The translations under genes were made by a program, and so were the position numbers. Source: Actinomycetota bacterium (GTDB taxonomy: Bacteria > Actinomycetota > Thermoleophilia > Gaiellales > Gaiellaceae). From it: a DNA stretch of 51,062 nt. The number at the start of each line of letters is the position of its first letter. The stretch's first letter is position 1. Below are positions 7,377 through 16,225 of this stretch, one piece after another. The DNA lies in contig VAWW01000065.1 of NCBI GenBank assembly GCA_005884575.1, positions 1-51,062 of the forward strand, written 5' to 3'. The notes under the pieces were generated by a model. It searched no databases. It was not told the DNA's origin and saw only the letters and a program-made list of their open reading frames with translations.

Positions 7377-8756
7377 ATGGGCATCCTCCCGACAGTGCAG
7401 CGCCCGCGGGCCGCCGGCGTCCTCGTCAGCGGCCTCTCCCTTGTCGCCGTCACCGGGGTCATCGCCGGTCTCAGGCACGTCGCGCCGGTGTTGAGCCTCG
7501 GCGTGCTCTACCTCTTCGCCGTCCTTCCGGTCGCGGTGTTCTGGGGACTCGCGTATGCGCTGCCGGTGTCGATCGCGAGCATGCTCGTCTTCAACTGGCT
7601 CTTCCTGCCGCCGACGCACACGCTCGCGCTGCACGACTCGGCGAACTGGGTCGCGCTCGCGGTGTACCTCGTCACGGCCGTCGTCGTCAGCGAGCTCGCG
7701 GCGCGGGCGCGCCGTCGCGCAGCCGAGGCGGACCAGCAGCGCCGCGAGGCGACGTTCTCCGCGTCGGTCTCGGCGCTCCTGCTCGAGAGCGGGTCCGTTC
7801 AGGAACGTCTCCGCGCGATCGCCGACCGCGTCGGCGAGGCGCTCGGCGTGCGCCGCGTGCGTATCGAGCTGGACTCGCTGCGCCGGCCGGAGAGAGGCGA
7901 GACGGCGCGCGACCTCGTCGTCGGCGGCCGGCACGTCGGCCGGGTCTTCTTCGAGCACGCGCCGGATCCGGAGATCGAAGGCCGTGTCCTCCCGGCGCTC
8001 GCCTCGCTGCTCGCATCTGCTGCAGACCGCGAGCGGTTTGCACGCGAGGCGATCGCGGCCGAGACGCTGCGCCGCAGCGACTTCGTGAAGACGACGATCC
8101 TGCGCAGCCTCAGCCACGACCTTCGCTCGCCGCTGACCGCGATCACCGCCGCGGGCGACGTGCTCGCCGATCCGGAGCTCGCTCCCGGCGACCGTGCGGA
8201 GCTCGTCGAGACCGTGCGACTCGAGGCGCGGCGCCTCAGCCGGCTCGTCTCGAACCTGCTCGACCTCTCCCGGCTCGGAGCCGGAGCCGCGGCGCCGCGC
8301 AAGGAGCTCTGGGCGGCCGACGGTCTCGTCGCGCGCGCTCTGGACGCCGCCGGCGCGGAGGCGGAGCGCGTCGACGTTGTGCTCGGCGACGACGTGCCGA
8401 CCGTCGCCGTCGATCCGACGCAGCTCGAGCGCGCGCTCGTCAACCTGCTGGAGAACGCGCTGCGGTTCTCGTCGCCCGCCGACCGCGTCGAGCTGCGCGT
8501 CGAGTCGCGCGACGGGGAGGTGCTCTTCCACGTGTCCGACCGCGGGCCGGGGCTCGACCATCACGAGCTCGAGCGGATCTTCGAGCCGTTCGAGCGCGCC
8601 GAGGTCGGCGGCGGCGCCGGCCTCGGCCTCGCGATCGCGCGCGGCTTCTCGGTCACGAACGGCGGCCGTCTCTGGGCCGAGTCGGAGCCGGGCCGCGGCG
8701 CGCGGTTCTCGGTCGCGCTCCCGGTCGCGCCGGCGCGGGAGAGGGCGCGCTCGTGA
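7377..8756 (+). CDS. kdpD: KdpD-type sensor histidine kinase, short form
   Basis: 459 aa. Residues ~10-105 hold closely spaced membrane helices of the DUF4118 type found in KdpD (VLYLFAVLPVAVFWGLAYAL). A GAF-like stretch follows (~130-215), then the phospho-acceptor SHDLRSPL (His247), the N box NLLENALRFS, DRGPGL and GAGLGLAIARG of the ATPase domain. The large N-terminal KdpD and USP domains of the E. coli enzyme are absent, as in some other bacterial short forms. It is preceded by GGAGGAG and a TATGCT box. It overlaps kdpE by GTGA. Normally senses K+ limitation and turgor; here its classical target operon, divergently placed, is destroyed. Confidence 0.88.
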   Translation: MGILPTVQRPRAAGVLVSGLSLVAVTGVIAGLRHVAPVLSLGVLYLFAVLPVAVFWGLAYALPVSIASMLVFNWLFLPPTHTLALHDSANWVALAVYLVTAVVVSELAARARRRAAEADQQRREATFSASVSALLLESGSVQERLRAIADRVGEALGVRRVRIELDSLRRPERGETARDLVVGGRHVGRVFFEHAPDPEIEGRVLPALASLLASAADRERFAREAIAAETLRRSDFVKTTILRSLSHDLRSPLTAITAAGDVLADPELAPGDRAELVETVRLEARRLSRLVSNLLDLSRLGAGAAAPRKELWAADGLVARALDAAGAEAERVDVVLGDDVPTVAVDPTQLERALVNLLENALRFSSPADRVELRVESRDGEVLFHVSDRGPGLDHHELERIFEPFERAEVGGGAGLGLAIARGFSVTNGGRLWAESEPGRGARFSVALPVAPARERARS

Positions 8757-9427
8757 CCAGAATTCTCGTCGTGGACGACGAGCGCCAGATCCTGCGGGCG
8801 CTGCAGTTGAAGCTGCGCAGCGAAGGCTACGACGTCGACACGGCGGCGACCGGTGAGGAGGCGCTCGTCGCCGCGGCCGCGCGCGTGCCGGACGCGGTGA
8901 TCCTCGACCTCGTCCTTCCGGACCGCAGCGGCACCGAGGTCTGCCGGGAGCTGCGGGAGTGGACGGCGGTGCCGATCCTCGTTCTCTCCGCCGTCGGCGA
9001 CGAGGCGGAGAAGATCGCGGCGCTGGACGCGGGTGCGGACGACTACGTGACGAAGCCGTTCAGCATGGACGAGCTGCTGGCGCGGCTGCGCGCGGCCCTG
9101 CGGCGGTCGCAACCGTCCCGCGAGCCGGTGCTCGAGCTGGGCGAGCTGCGGCTCGACCTCGAGAAGCGGCTCGTCACCGTCGCCGGCAGCGCGGTGTCGC
9201 TCACGCCGACGGAGTACGACCTGCTGCGGCTGCTGGCGCAGAACGAGGGCAAGCTGATGACCCATCCGGCGATCCTGCGGGCGGTCTGGGGTCCGGCGTA
9301 CCGCGAGGAGTCGAACTACCTGCACGTCTACGTCTCGCACCTGCGCCGGAAGATCGAGCCCGATCCGGCGCGGCCGCGGTACATCCTCACGGAGCCGGGC
9401 GTCGGTTACCGGCTCGTCGCGTCTTAA
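8753..9427 (+). CDS. kdpE: KdpE-type OmpR-family response regulator
   Basis: 224 aa. Receiver domain with acidic DD at 8-9, phospho-acceptor Asp52 (VILDLVLPD), TKPF lysine, then a winged helix with LTPTEYDLLRLLAQNEGKLMTH and YVSHLRRKIEPDP near the C-terminus. The GTG start overlaps the kinase stop, so the pair is translationally coupled. A perfect palindrome GTCTTAAGAC covers its stop codon (9421-9430), and TTAA-containing words also occur near 7274-7279. Whether these are its sites is a guess. Likely present targets are the neighbouring USP and KimA-like genes. Confidence 0.9.
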   Translation: MTRILVVDDERQILRALQLKLRSEGYDVDTAATGEEALVAAAARVPDAVILDLVLPDRSGTEVCRELREWTAVPILVLSAVGDEAEKIAALDAGADDYVTKPFSMDELLARLRAALRRSQPSREPVLELGELRLDLEKRLVTVAGSAVSLTPTEYDLLRLLAQNEGKLMTHPAILRAVWGPAYREESNYLHVYVSHLRRKIEPDPARPRYILTEPGVGYRLVAS

Positions 9428-9494
9428 GACCTCGTTAAGCCGGACGGGCAGAACGTTCAGTCGCCGTATAGCCGTCTCTTCCTAGCCTGAGATC

Positions 9495-9962
9495 ATGTTG
9501 AGCCTCGAGCTCCGGCGACCCGTGCGCGCACGTCCGTCCGCGAGTGCGGGATACCGGCGGACGCTCGTCCCGGTGAGCGACGGGCCCGGGGGCGAGCTGG
9601 CGGTCGACCTCGCCTGCCGTTTCGCCGGTGACAAGCATGCGGTCCTCGTCGCGCTCGCTCCGATCGAGATCCCGCTCGAGATGCCGCTCGACGTACCCGC
9701 CCGGGAGGAGGAGGCTCGGGCGCACATGCTGCTCGAGCGCGCGCTCGCGATCGGCGCGTCCTACGGCGTCCGCGTCGTGCCGCGCACGGTGCGCACTCGG
9801 AGCGCGGCCGACGCGATTCTCGAAGAGGCGTCGAGGGCGCGCGCGGAGATCGTCGTCCTCGGCGTGTCGCGCGGCCCGCGGCTCGGCTCGACGATCGAGT
9901 TCGTCCTCAAGCACGCGCCGTGCCGCGTCATGCTCGCCTCGTCTCCGCCGCCGGCGGAGTAG
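9495..9962 (+). CDS. Universal stress protein family
   Basis: 155 aa, single UspA-fold domain: YRRTLVPVSDGPGGELAVDLA at the front, ILEEASRARAEIVVLGVSRGPRLGSTIEFVLKHAPCRVML at the back. The ATP-binding GxxG...(S/T) motif is only partly recognisable. The ATG lies 6 nt after a TAGCCT box (9483-9488). It ends 4 nt before the APC transporter, so the two form an operon. Cytoplasmic USPs next to potassium or amino acid transporters are thought to sense ATP or c-di-AMP. Confidence 0.8.
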   Translation: MLSLELRRPVRARPSASAGYRRTLVPVSDGPGGELAVDLACRFAGDKHAVLVALAPIEIPLEMPLDVPAREEEARAHMLLERALAIGASYGVRVVPRTVRTRSAADAILEEASRARAEIVVLGVSRGPRLGSTIEFVLKHAPCRVMLASSPPPAE

Positions 9963-9966
9963 GCCG

Positions 9967-12258
9967 ATGTCGGCAGGCGAGCCGACGCGGGTCCAGCCCG
10001 AGGTCGACCGCGGACTCGACCTGAAGCGCGCCGTCGTCGGTCGGCCGCTCGCTTCGGACGAGCTCGAGGAGACGCTGCTGCGAAAGCTGATCGCGCTGCC
10101 GATCTTCGCGTCGGACCCGCTCTCGTCGGTCGCGTACGCGACCGAGGCGGCGATGGTCGTCCTTCTCGCTGCCGGAGTTGCAGCCCTGCATCTCGTCCTC
10201 CCGATCTCCGTCGCGATCTCGGTGCTCCTCGCGATCGTCGTGCTCTCGTACCGGCAGACAGTCCGCGCGTACGAGAGCTCCGGCGGCGCGTACATCGTCG
10301 CGAAGGAGAACCTCGGGACGCTCCCGTCGCTCGTCGCGGCGGCCGCGCTCCTGACGGACTACGTGCTGACCGTCGCCGTCTCGGTTGCGGCCGGCGTTTT
10401 CGCGATCAGCTCGGCCGCGCCGTCACTCGCCGCATACCGCGTGCAGCTCTGCCTCGCCTTCATCGTGCTGCTCACGTTCGCGAACCTGCGTGGCGTCAAG
10501 GAGGCCGGGATCGCCTTCGCACTCCCGACATACAGCTTCGTCGCCGTGCTCTACGTGATGATCGGGACGGGCCTCGCGCGCTGCGCGGTCGGGTCCTGCC
10601 CGCAAGCGGTCGTCCCGCACCCGTTGCCGGCCGGTGCGGGCGCGGTCGGCGTCTTCCTCGTCCTCAAGGCGTTCGCGTCGGGGTCGGCGGCGTTGACCGG
10701 CGTGGAGGCGATCTCGAACGGCGTCAGCGCATTTCGGCCGCCGCAGGCACGGAACGCGGCGCGCACCCTGACCGCGATGGCGCTGATCGCAATCACGCTC
10801 TTCCTGGGCGTCTCGTTCCTCGCGGTGCACATGCATGCCCGTCCCTCGGAGACGGCGTCGGTTCTCTCCCAGATCGCGCGTGGCACGTTCCCGGTCGGCT
10901 CGCCGGGCTCGTTGCTCTACTACGCGGTGCAGGCGCTCACGTTCGCGATCCTCGTCCTCGCGGCGAACACGTCGTACCAGGGCTTCCCGCGGCTCGCCGC
11001 GCTGCTGGCGCGCGACCGGTTCTTCCCGCGACAGTTCGTGAACTTCGGCGACCGGCTTGTCTACTCGAACGGGATCATCGTGCTCGCCGGGCTCGCCGGG
11101 GCGCTGATCGTCGTCTTCAGCGCGAGCGTCGACTCGCTGATCCACCTCTACGTGATCGGCGTCTTCACGGCGTTCACGCTCTCGCAGCTCGGGATGGTCA
11201 GGTACTGGCGCCGCCGTCGCGAGGCCGGCTGGAAGCGCAGCGCCGTCGTCAACGCCGTCGGGGCTTCCGCGACCGGGCTCGTGCTCGTGATCGTGATCTG
11301 GACGAAGTTCCTGGAGGGCGCGTGGGCCGTGACCGTCGCCGTGCCGCTGCTCGTCGCGATCTTCTACGGAATCCGCCGGCACTACCGGCGGATCTCGCGC
11401 CGGCTCCGCGCCGGCGCGGCCGCCGTCGCCGCTGCGCCGCCGGCGACGAACACGGTACTCGTGCACGTCCACCAGCTCGACGAGGCGACGCGTGAAGCCG
11501 TGTGGTTCGCGCGGCGGATCAGCCACGGCGAGTTCCGCGGCCTGTACGTCTACGGCTCGGCGCCGTCCGGCAGCGACCCGCGCGGCCGCTGGTGGGAGGT
11601 CGCCGGGCCGTCACCGCTCGAGGTGCTCCCGGCCGGCGAGTCCCATGCGGACGCGGTGCTCGAATACGTCTGGACGCTGCCGCGCGGCGAGTCGAGCTTC
11701 GTCACCGTCGTCATCCCGGAGCAGTTCAAGCACCGGTCGCTGCGCTCGGCGTTGCGGCGCACCGAGTTCCGGCTCAAGCTGCGCCTGCTCGACGAGCCGA
11801 GCGTCGCGATCACCGACGTGCCCGTGGTGGAGGACGAGAGCGGCCAGGTCTCCCGGCCCGAGCGCGCCGTCTGCCGCGTGCTCGTCTCGGGCGTCCATGC
11901 GGCGTCGCTGCGCGCCGTTCGCTACGCGGAGACGCTCGACCTCGAAGACGTGGGGGCGGTCTTCTTCGCCTTCGACGCCGAGGAGGCCGCCCGGATGCGG
12001 CGGGACTGGAGGTCCGCCGGCGTCACGCTCCCGCTCGAGGTCGTCGAGGCTCCGTACCGCGATATCGGCGATCCGCTGCGCGAATACCTGCGTGGCATCA
12101 CGGCCGAGCCCGGGACGATCGCGGCGGTGGTGATGCCGGAGATCGTCGTCCACGGCTGGGCCCGGCTCCTGCACAACCAGCGGGCGCTCTACGTCAAGCG
12201 GCTCCTCCTCTTCGAGCCGCACGTCGTGCTCGCGAGCGTTCCGTACCAGCTGCCTTAG
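9967..12258 (+). CDS. KimA-like APC-superfamily transporter, probable K+ importer
   Basis: 763 aa. After a ~50-residue cytoplasmic start come about 12 membrane helices. The first carries LPIFASDPLSSVAYATEAAM, the hallmark of the KimA (YdaO) group, whose Bacillus member is a high-affinity potassium importer controlled by c-di-AMP. ESSGGAYIVAKENLG and SGSAALTGVEAISNG are further family motifs. The last ~300 residues are soluble, with two UspA-like halves, as in KimA. Its place after kdpDE and a USP supports potassium uptake. Amino-acid transport remains the alternative. Confidence 0.8.
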   Translation: MSAGEPTRVQPEVDRGLDLKRAVVGRPLASDELEETLLRKLIALPIFASDPLSSVAYATEAAMVVLLAAGVAALHLVLPISVAISVLLAIVVLSYRQTVRAYESSGGAYIVAKENLGTLPSLVAAAALLTDYVLTVAVSVAAGVFAISSAAPSLAAYRVQLCLAFIVLLTFANLRGVKEAGIAFALPTYSFVAVLYVMIGTGLARCAVGSCPQAVVPHPLPAGAGAVGVFLVLKAFASGSAALTGVEAISNGVSAFRPPQARNAARTLTAMALIAITLFLGVSFLAVHMHARPSETASVLSQIARGTFPVGSPGSLLYYAVQALTFAILVLAANTSYQGFPRLAALLARDRFFPRQFVNFGDRLVYSNGIIVLAGLAGALIVVFSASVDSLIHLYVIGVFTAFTLSQLGMVRYWRRRREAGWKRSAVVNAVGASATGLVLVIVIWTKFLEGAWAVTVAVPLLVAIFYGIRRHYRRISRRLRAGAAAVAAAPPATNTVLVHVHQLDEATREAVWFARRISHGEFRGLYVYGSAPSGSDPRGRWWEVAGPSPLEVLPAGESHADAVLEYVWTLPRGESSFVTVVIPEQFKHRSLRSALRRTEFRLKLRLLDEPSVAITDVPVVEDESGQVSRPERAVCRVLVSGVHAASLRAVRYAETLDLEDVGAVFFAFDAEEAARMRRDWRSAGVTLPLEVVEAPYRDIGDPLREYLRGITAEPGTIAAVVMPEIVVHGWARLLHNQRALYVKRLLLFEPHVVLASVPYQLP

Positions 12259-12275
12259 CTAGTGTCCCGCGCCAA

Positions 12276-13085
12276 ATGCGCGTCTTCGTGATCAGCGACA
12301 TGGAGGGCGTCGCCGGCATCGTCAAGTGGGAGCAGACGACCGGCGGCGAGAAGCTCTACGAGGAGGGCCGCGTCCTCTACACCGAGGAGATCAACGCAGC
12401 CGTGCGCGGCGCGAGGGCGGGCGGCGCGACAGAGATCGTCGTCATGGATTGCCACGGCGCCGGCAAGGGCTGGGACTTCAACTCCCTCCTCCCCGAGCTG
12501 CTCGATCCGCACTGCGAGTTCGTCGTCCAGCACGAGTGGACGGAGTACACCGGCTTCCTCGAGGAGGGTTGCGACGCCGCGCTCTTCGTCGGCATGCACG
12601 CAATGGCGGGGACCGGTGAGGGCGTCCTCTCGCACACCGTCTCCGGTCAGGCGTGGCACAACCTCCGCTTCAACGGGAGGGTCGTCGGCGAGACGGGGAT
12701 CAACGCTGCACTCTGCGGCCACTGGGGCTGTCCTGTCCTGCTCGTCACAGGCGACCGCGCCGTCTGCCGCGAGGCGCGCGAGCTGCTCGGCGGCGGATTG
12801 ACGACCGTCGAGGTGAAGCAGGGCCTCGGCCAGTTCAGTGCGCGGCAGCTCGTGCCGGCGAAGGCGCGGGAGCTGATCGAGGAAGGCGCGCGGGCAGCGC
12901 TGCGGGATCTCTCGGCCGTACAGCCGTACGACCCGGGCCGTCCGTGCGAGATCGAGATCGACTTCACTCAGCCGCACCGCCTGCAGGAGTACGCGAACCG
13001 CAAGGGCGTCGAGGTCACGGGCCCGCGCACGCTCGTCTCCCGCGCGGACGACTGGTGGACCGCCTGGACCCAGTTCTACTTCTAG
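12276..13085 (+). CDS. M55 family metallopeptidase (DppA-like D-aminopeptidase)
   Basis: 269 aa. Starts MRVFVISDMEGVAGI, with the Asp-Glu metal ligands of the DppA family (SDMEG). It continues with DCHGAGKGWDFN, LFVGMHAMAG and LSHTVSG, all recognisable family blocks with metal-binding His. DppA is a zinc D-aminopeptidase forming a decamer; in actinobacteria its substrate is mostly unknown. The ATG follows a TAGTGT box (12260-12265) by 10 nt. Downstream lie paired palindromic repeats, so it appears monocistronic. Confidence 0.88.
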   Translation: MRVFVISDMEGVAGIVKWEQTTGGEKLYEEGRVLYTEEINAAVRGARAGGATEIVVMDCHGAGKGWDFNSLLPELLDPHCEFVVQHEWTEYTGFLEEGCDAALFVGMHAMAGTGEGVLSHTVSGQAWHNLRFNGRVVGETGINAALCGHWGCPVLLVTGDRAVCREARELLGGGLTTVEVKQGLGQFSARQLVPAKARELIEEGARAALRDLSAVQPYDPGRPCEIEIDFTQPHRLQEYANRKGVEVTGPRTLVSRADDWWTAWTQFYF

Positions 13086-13113
13086 CCGCCAGACACGTCC
13101 GAACCACCCACCA

Positions 13114-13143
13114 CCCGGGACCTGGACCGGGGTAGGTCCCGGG
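13114..13143. repeat. Dispersed GC palindrome, copy 1
   Basis: Arms CCCGGGACCT and AGGTCCCGGG around the loop GGACCGGGGT. This unit recurs at 13219-13248 and, inverted or variant, at 47207-47234 and 47312-47340. It could act as a bidirectional terminator between the convergent genes, but it has no T-run. Confidence 0.75.
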
Positions 13144-13218
13144 GCTGGGCCCGAACAGACATGACGCCGTGGCGATGTGCCGCTCGTCGCCCATCGACAG
13201 TGTCCCAGCCGGCCACGC

Positions 13219-13248
13219 CCCGGGACCTTCGCCGGGGAAGGTCCCGGG
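13219..13248. repeat. Dispersed GC palindrome, copy 2
   Basis: Arms CCCGGGACCTT and AAGGTCCCGGG (11 bp, perfect) around CGCCGGGG. It lies 105 bp from copy 1 and just after the stop of the minus-strand nucleotidyltransferase gene. Confidence 0.75.
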
Positions 13249-13255
13249 TCAGGGC

Positions 13256-13822
13256 TCAGCCGGCCGTGGCCGGCTGGATTACGCCGAGCTCCTCGATCAG
13301 CGTGAAGAACGCTTTCGCGAAGGGCGACGACTGCGTTCGGTCGCGCACCTCGTCCCAGTCGATCTGCTCCCTGAGCGCGCGCGCGATCTCGAGCACGGCG
13401 CCGTACTCCGGCTCCTGCTCGGTCAGCGCGAGCAGTTTCTGCGCCATCACGTCCTCGAGTGACGCGACCGGGATCCGCAGCGCCGCGACCTCGATCACGT
13501 CGGCCCGCTCGATCGTCTCCGTGTCGATCGGCCCGCCCGACGGGTCGAAGATCAGATCGACGAGCACGTCGTCGACCCACGTCTTGACGAGCCAGCCCTC
13601 GGGCGGACGCTCCGTGCGGTAGCCGCGCGCGTCGAGCGCCGCGAGCGCCGCGTCCGCATCCTCCGGCCGGAGCATGAAGTCCACGTCGTGCTCGCTCTTC
13701 GGCCCGCCGCGCGCCCACGCGGCCAGGCCGCCGCCCAGGATGAACGGGACCTCGGCGTCCTGGAGGACGCCCGCCGCCTCCTTCATCGCGGCGACGAGCT
13801 CCTCGTGTGTGGGCTCCGGCAT
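13256..13822 (-). CDS. Nucleotidyltransferase-like protein (GGGLA...DVDF type)
   Basis: 188 aa. The motif FILGGGLAAWARGGPKSEHDVDFML (~residues 28-52) is the glycine loop plus DxD of small nucleotidyltransferase-fold proteins related to AbiEii/MNT or DUF6036 groups. VDDVLVDLIFDP gives a further acidic position. Such proteins can be antitoxins or stand-alone transferases; no toxin partner is adjacent, so no assignment is made. The ATG at 13822 (MPEPTHEEL) is divergent from the phosphoesterase, with a 47-bp gap. The stop sits at the edge of repeat copy 2. Confidence 0.72.
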   Translation of the reverse strand: MPEPTHEELVAAMKEAAGVLQDAEVPFILGGGLAAWARGGPKSEHDVDFMLRPEDADAALAALDARGYRTERPPEGWLVKTWVDDVLVDLIFDPSGGPIDTETIERADVIEVAALRIPVASLEDVMAQKLLALTEQEPEYGAVLEIARALREQIDWDEVRDRTQSSPFAKAFFTLIEELGVIQPATAG

Positions 13823-13869
13823 GGCAGGCGCTCCGTTTCCGGTTCGCGGAGAAGTGCAACCTATCCCGC

Positions 13870-14628
13870 GTGATCCGCATTGCCGCAGCAGGCGACATCC
13901 ACGCCTCCGAGGCGACGCGCGAGCGGATCGAGTCCGCATTCGCAACCGTCGAAGGCGAGGCCGACGTCGTGCTGCTCGCCGGCGACCTGACGACCACCGG
14001 CGAGCCGGAGCAGGCCGAGGTGCTCGCCCACGCCGTACGCGCGATCTCGACTCCGATCTTCGCCGTGCTCGGCAACCACGACCTGCACAACGCGCGCGGC
14101 GACGAGATCCGAGCGGCGCTCGAGAAGGGCGGCATCACCGTGCTCGAGCGCGACTTCGCCGTCGCCGAGATCGCGGGGATGCAGATCGGGATCGCCGGGA
14201 CGAAGGGCTTCGTCGGCGGCTTCCCCGGCTCGTCCCTACCCGACTTCGGCGAGCCGCTCCTGCGCCAGGTCTACGCTGAGACGACGGCCGAGGTCGACGC
14301 GCTCGCCGACGGGCTGCGGCAGATCGCCCAGTGCGATCTGCGGATCGTCCTCCTCCACTACGCGCCGACCGCGGACACGCTCGAGGGCGAGCCCGAAGGA
14401 ATCCACGCCTTCCTCGGCTCCGACCGCCTCGCGATCCCGATCGCCGAGTATCGGCCCGACCTCGTCCTCCACGGACATGCGCATGCGGGCTCGTTCGAGG
14501 GCTGCGTCGGCACGGTGCCCGTCTACAACGTCGCCGTCCACGTGATGGGCCGCGACTTCTGGATCTTCGACCTCGAGGGCACGCACGGCCACGCCGAGGT
14601 CGAGGTCGAGGCGCCGCTGCCCGACTAG
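13870..14628 (+). CDS. Calcineurin-like metallophosphoesterase
   Basis: 252 aa. Dinuclear-metal ligands are visible in order: AAGDIHA, LLAGDLTTTG, LGNHDLH, VLLHYAP and LHGHAHAG. This is the complete GD-x(n)-GD-x(n)-GNH(D/E)-x(n)-GHxH set. It should hydrolyse a phosphomono- or diester in the cytoplasm; the substrate is unknown. The GTG at 13870 directly precedes the first beta strand (IRIAAAGD). A MOSC gene follows 14 nt later. Confidence 0.88.
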   Translation: MIRIAAAGDIHASEATRERIESAFATVEGEADVVLLAGDLTTTGEPEQAEVLAHAVRAISTPIFAVLGNHDLHNARGDEIRAALEKGGITVLERDFAVAEIAGMQIGIAGTKGFVGGFPGSSLPDFGEPLLRQVYAETTAEVDALADGLRQIAQCDLRIVLLHYAPTADTLEGEPEGIHAFLGSDRLAIPIAEYRPDLVLHGHAHAGSFEGCVGTVPVYNVAVHVMGRDFWIFDLEGTHGHAEVEVEAPLPD

Positions 14629-14642
14629 GCTTGGCGCCGGAA

Positions 14643-15398
14643 ATGCCATCCGTCGCCTGGCTCACGATCGCGCCCGTCAAGGCCCTGGCGCTCGTCGCGC
14701 GGGAGGAGATCCTGCTCGAGCGGCACGGCGTCTCGGAGAACCGCCGCTTCTTCATCGTCGACGAGAACGGCCGCAAGGTGAACCAGAAGGACTGCGGCCG
14801 GCTCGGGCTCGTTCGCCCACGATGGGACGAGCGCGCCGAGACGCTCGAGCTGACGTTCCCCGACGGGTCGACGGTCGGCGGCGCCGTCGACGTCGACGGC
14901 GCGCTGACCGCCGACTTCTACGGCGGTCCCGTCGCGGGCCGGCTCGTCGTCGGTCCCTGGTCGCAGGCGCTGAGCGACTACGCCGGCCGCGAGCTCCGCC
15001 TCGTCCAGGCCGATCCCGGCGGCGGCGTCGACCGGCCGGGCGGCCCGGTCACGCTCCTCTCGACGGGATCGCTCGACGCCCTGGGCGCAAGGCTCGGGAC
15101 CGAGGTCGACCCGCGCCGCTTCCGCATGCTGATCGGGATCGACGGGACGCCCGCCCACGAGGAGGACGAGTGGATCGGCCGCCCGGTCCGGATCGGCGAG
15201 GCCCTCGTGCGCCCGCTCGGCCATGTCGGCCGCTGCGCCGTGACGACGCAGAACCCGGAGACCGCCACGCCCGACCTGGACACGCTGAAGGCGATCCGGT
15301 CGTACCGTGAGGACGGGACGGAGCCGATCCCGTTCGGCGTCTGGGGCGAGGTCGCAGAGCCGGGCCGCATTCGCCTGGGCGATCCCGTCCAAATTTGA
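14643..15398 (+). CDS. MOSC domain protein
   Basis: 251 aa. The N-terminal ~100 residues form the MOSC_N beta barrel (WLTIAPVKALALV, ENRRFFIVDENGRKVNQK). The C-terminal MOSC domain contains DPRRFRMLIGIDG and LGHVGRCAVTTQNPET with the conserved Cys that carries sulfur or binds molybdenum cofactor in this family. Relatives include mARC and YcbX, which reduce N-hydroxylated bases. A TAGGCT box (14626-14631) 11 nt before the ATG suggests its own leaderless transcript, despite the short gap to the upstream gene. Confidence 0.88.
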   Translation: MPSVAWLTIAPVKALALVAREEILLERHGVSENRRFFIVDENGRKVNQKDCGRLGLVRPRWDERAETLELTFPDGSTVGGAVDVDGALTADFYGGPVAGRLVVGPWSQALSDYAGRELRLVQADPGGGVDRPGGPVTLLSTGSLDALGARLGTEVDPRRFRMLIGIDGTPAHEEDEWIGRPVRIGEALVRPLGHVGRCAVTTQNPETATPDLDTLKAIRSYREDGTEPIPFGVWGEVAEPGRIRLGDPVQI

Positions 15399-15444
15399 TC
15401 AAACCCTTTTCCGAGCCGGGGTTTTCTGCGAGAATCGCGCGTCC

Positions 15445-16176
15445 GTGAGCGGCTACGTCACGCACGAGCGCGAGGTCGAGGAGGAGCGCGAGCCCGGGGA
15501 CACCGCCGCCGTCCGCCGGACGATCGGTCCGGAGGCCGGCGCCGAGCGGCTCGAGCAGCGCGTGATCCGGTTCGGCGCGGGTCGCTCGCGCCCACGCAGT
15601 CCCGGGCCCCACAAGCAGGAGATCCTCTACGTCGCCGCCGGCTCCGGCACCCTCCGCCTCGACGGCGGCGAGCACGAGCTCGTGCCGGACACGGGCGTCT
15701 TCGTCGCAGGCGGCGAGACGTGGGAGGTGGAGAATCCCGGCCCGGACGAGCTCGTCGTCGTCTCGGTCGTCGCGCCCCAGGAGCGCGTTCCGAACGGCTG
15801 CCGCCGTGTCACCGTCCGCTTCGACGACCAGCCGGAGCTCCGTGCCGATGCGAAGCGCACCTTCCGCTACCTCGTCAACCAGGAAGCCGGCTGCCTCGAC
15901 GTGACGCAGTTCGTCGGCATCGTCCAGCCCTGCCGCGCGCCGGACCACAGCCACAGCTACGACGAGGTCGGCTACATCGTCGAGGGCGAAGGGATCGCCC
16001 ACGTCGGCGGCGAGCAGGCCCGGATCACCGCCGGCTCCTGCTTCCACCTTCCGCCCGATCACGTCCACTGCATCGAGAACGACGGTGAAGGCGTCATGCG
16101 GATCATGGGCGTCTTCCACCCGTCCGGCGATCCCGCCTCCCGCTCGTACGACGAGGTCGAGACAACAACAACTTGA
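15445..16176 (+). CDS. Two-domain cupin protein
   Basis: 243 aa with two cupin barrels. The first (~45-115) has PHKQEILYVAAGSGTLRLDG and VFVAGGETWEVEN. The second (~150-225) has HSHSYDEVGYIVEGEGIAHVGG and FHLPPDHVHCIEN, with the His/Glu metal ligands best preserved in domain two. Bicupins of this sort include dioxygenases and isomerases, but the reaction here is unknown. The GTG at 15445 is chosen because upstream sequence in frame is low-complexity. It lies directly before the ABC transporter operon, and its stop overlaps the palindrome at 16173-16192. Confidence 0.78.
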   Translation: MSGYVTHEREVEEEREPGDTAAVRRTIGPEAGAERLEQRVIRFGAGRSRPRSPGPHKQEILYVAAGSGTLRLDGGEHELVPDTGVFVAGGETWEVENPGPDELVVVSVVAPQERVPNGCRRVTVRFDDQPELRADAKRTFRYLVNQEAGCLDVTQFVGIVQPCRAPDHSHSYDEVGYIVEGEGIAHVGGEQARITAGSCFHLPPDHVHCIENDGEGVMRIMGVFHPSGDPASRSYDEVETTTT

Positions 16177-16192
16177 CGTTCCAGGACGTCAA
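16173..16192. promoter_or_regulatory. Palindrome upstream of the ABC transporter operon (operator candidate)
   Basis: TTGACGT (16173-16179), spacer TCCAGG, ACGTCAA (16186-16192): a perfect 7-bp inverted repeat, 34 bp before the binding-protein ATG. TTGACG could double as a -35 element. A Shine-Dalgarno sequence AAGGAGGG follows at 16211-16218. Confidence 0.5.
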
Positions 16193-16225
16193 TACAGGTC
16201 GCAACCCCACAAGGAGGGCGTAGGA

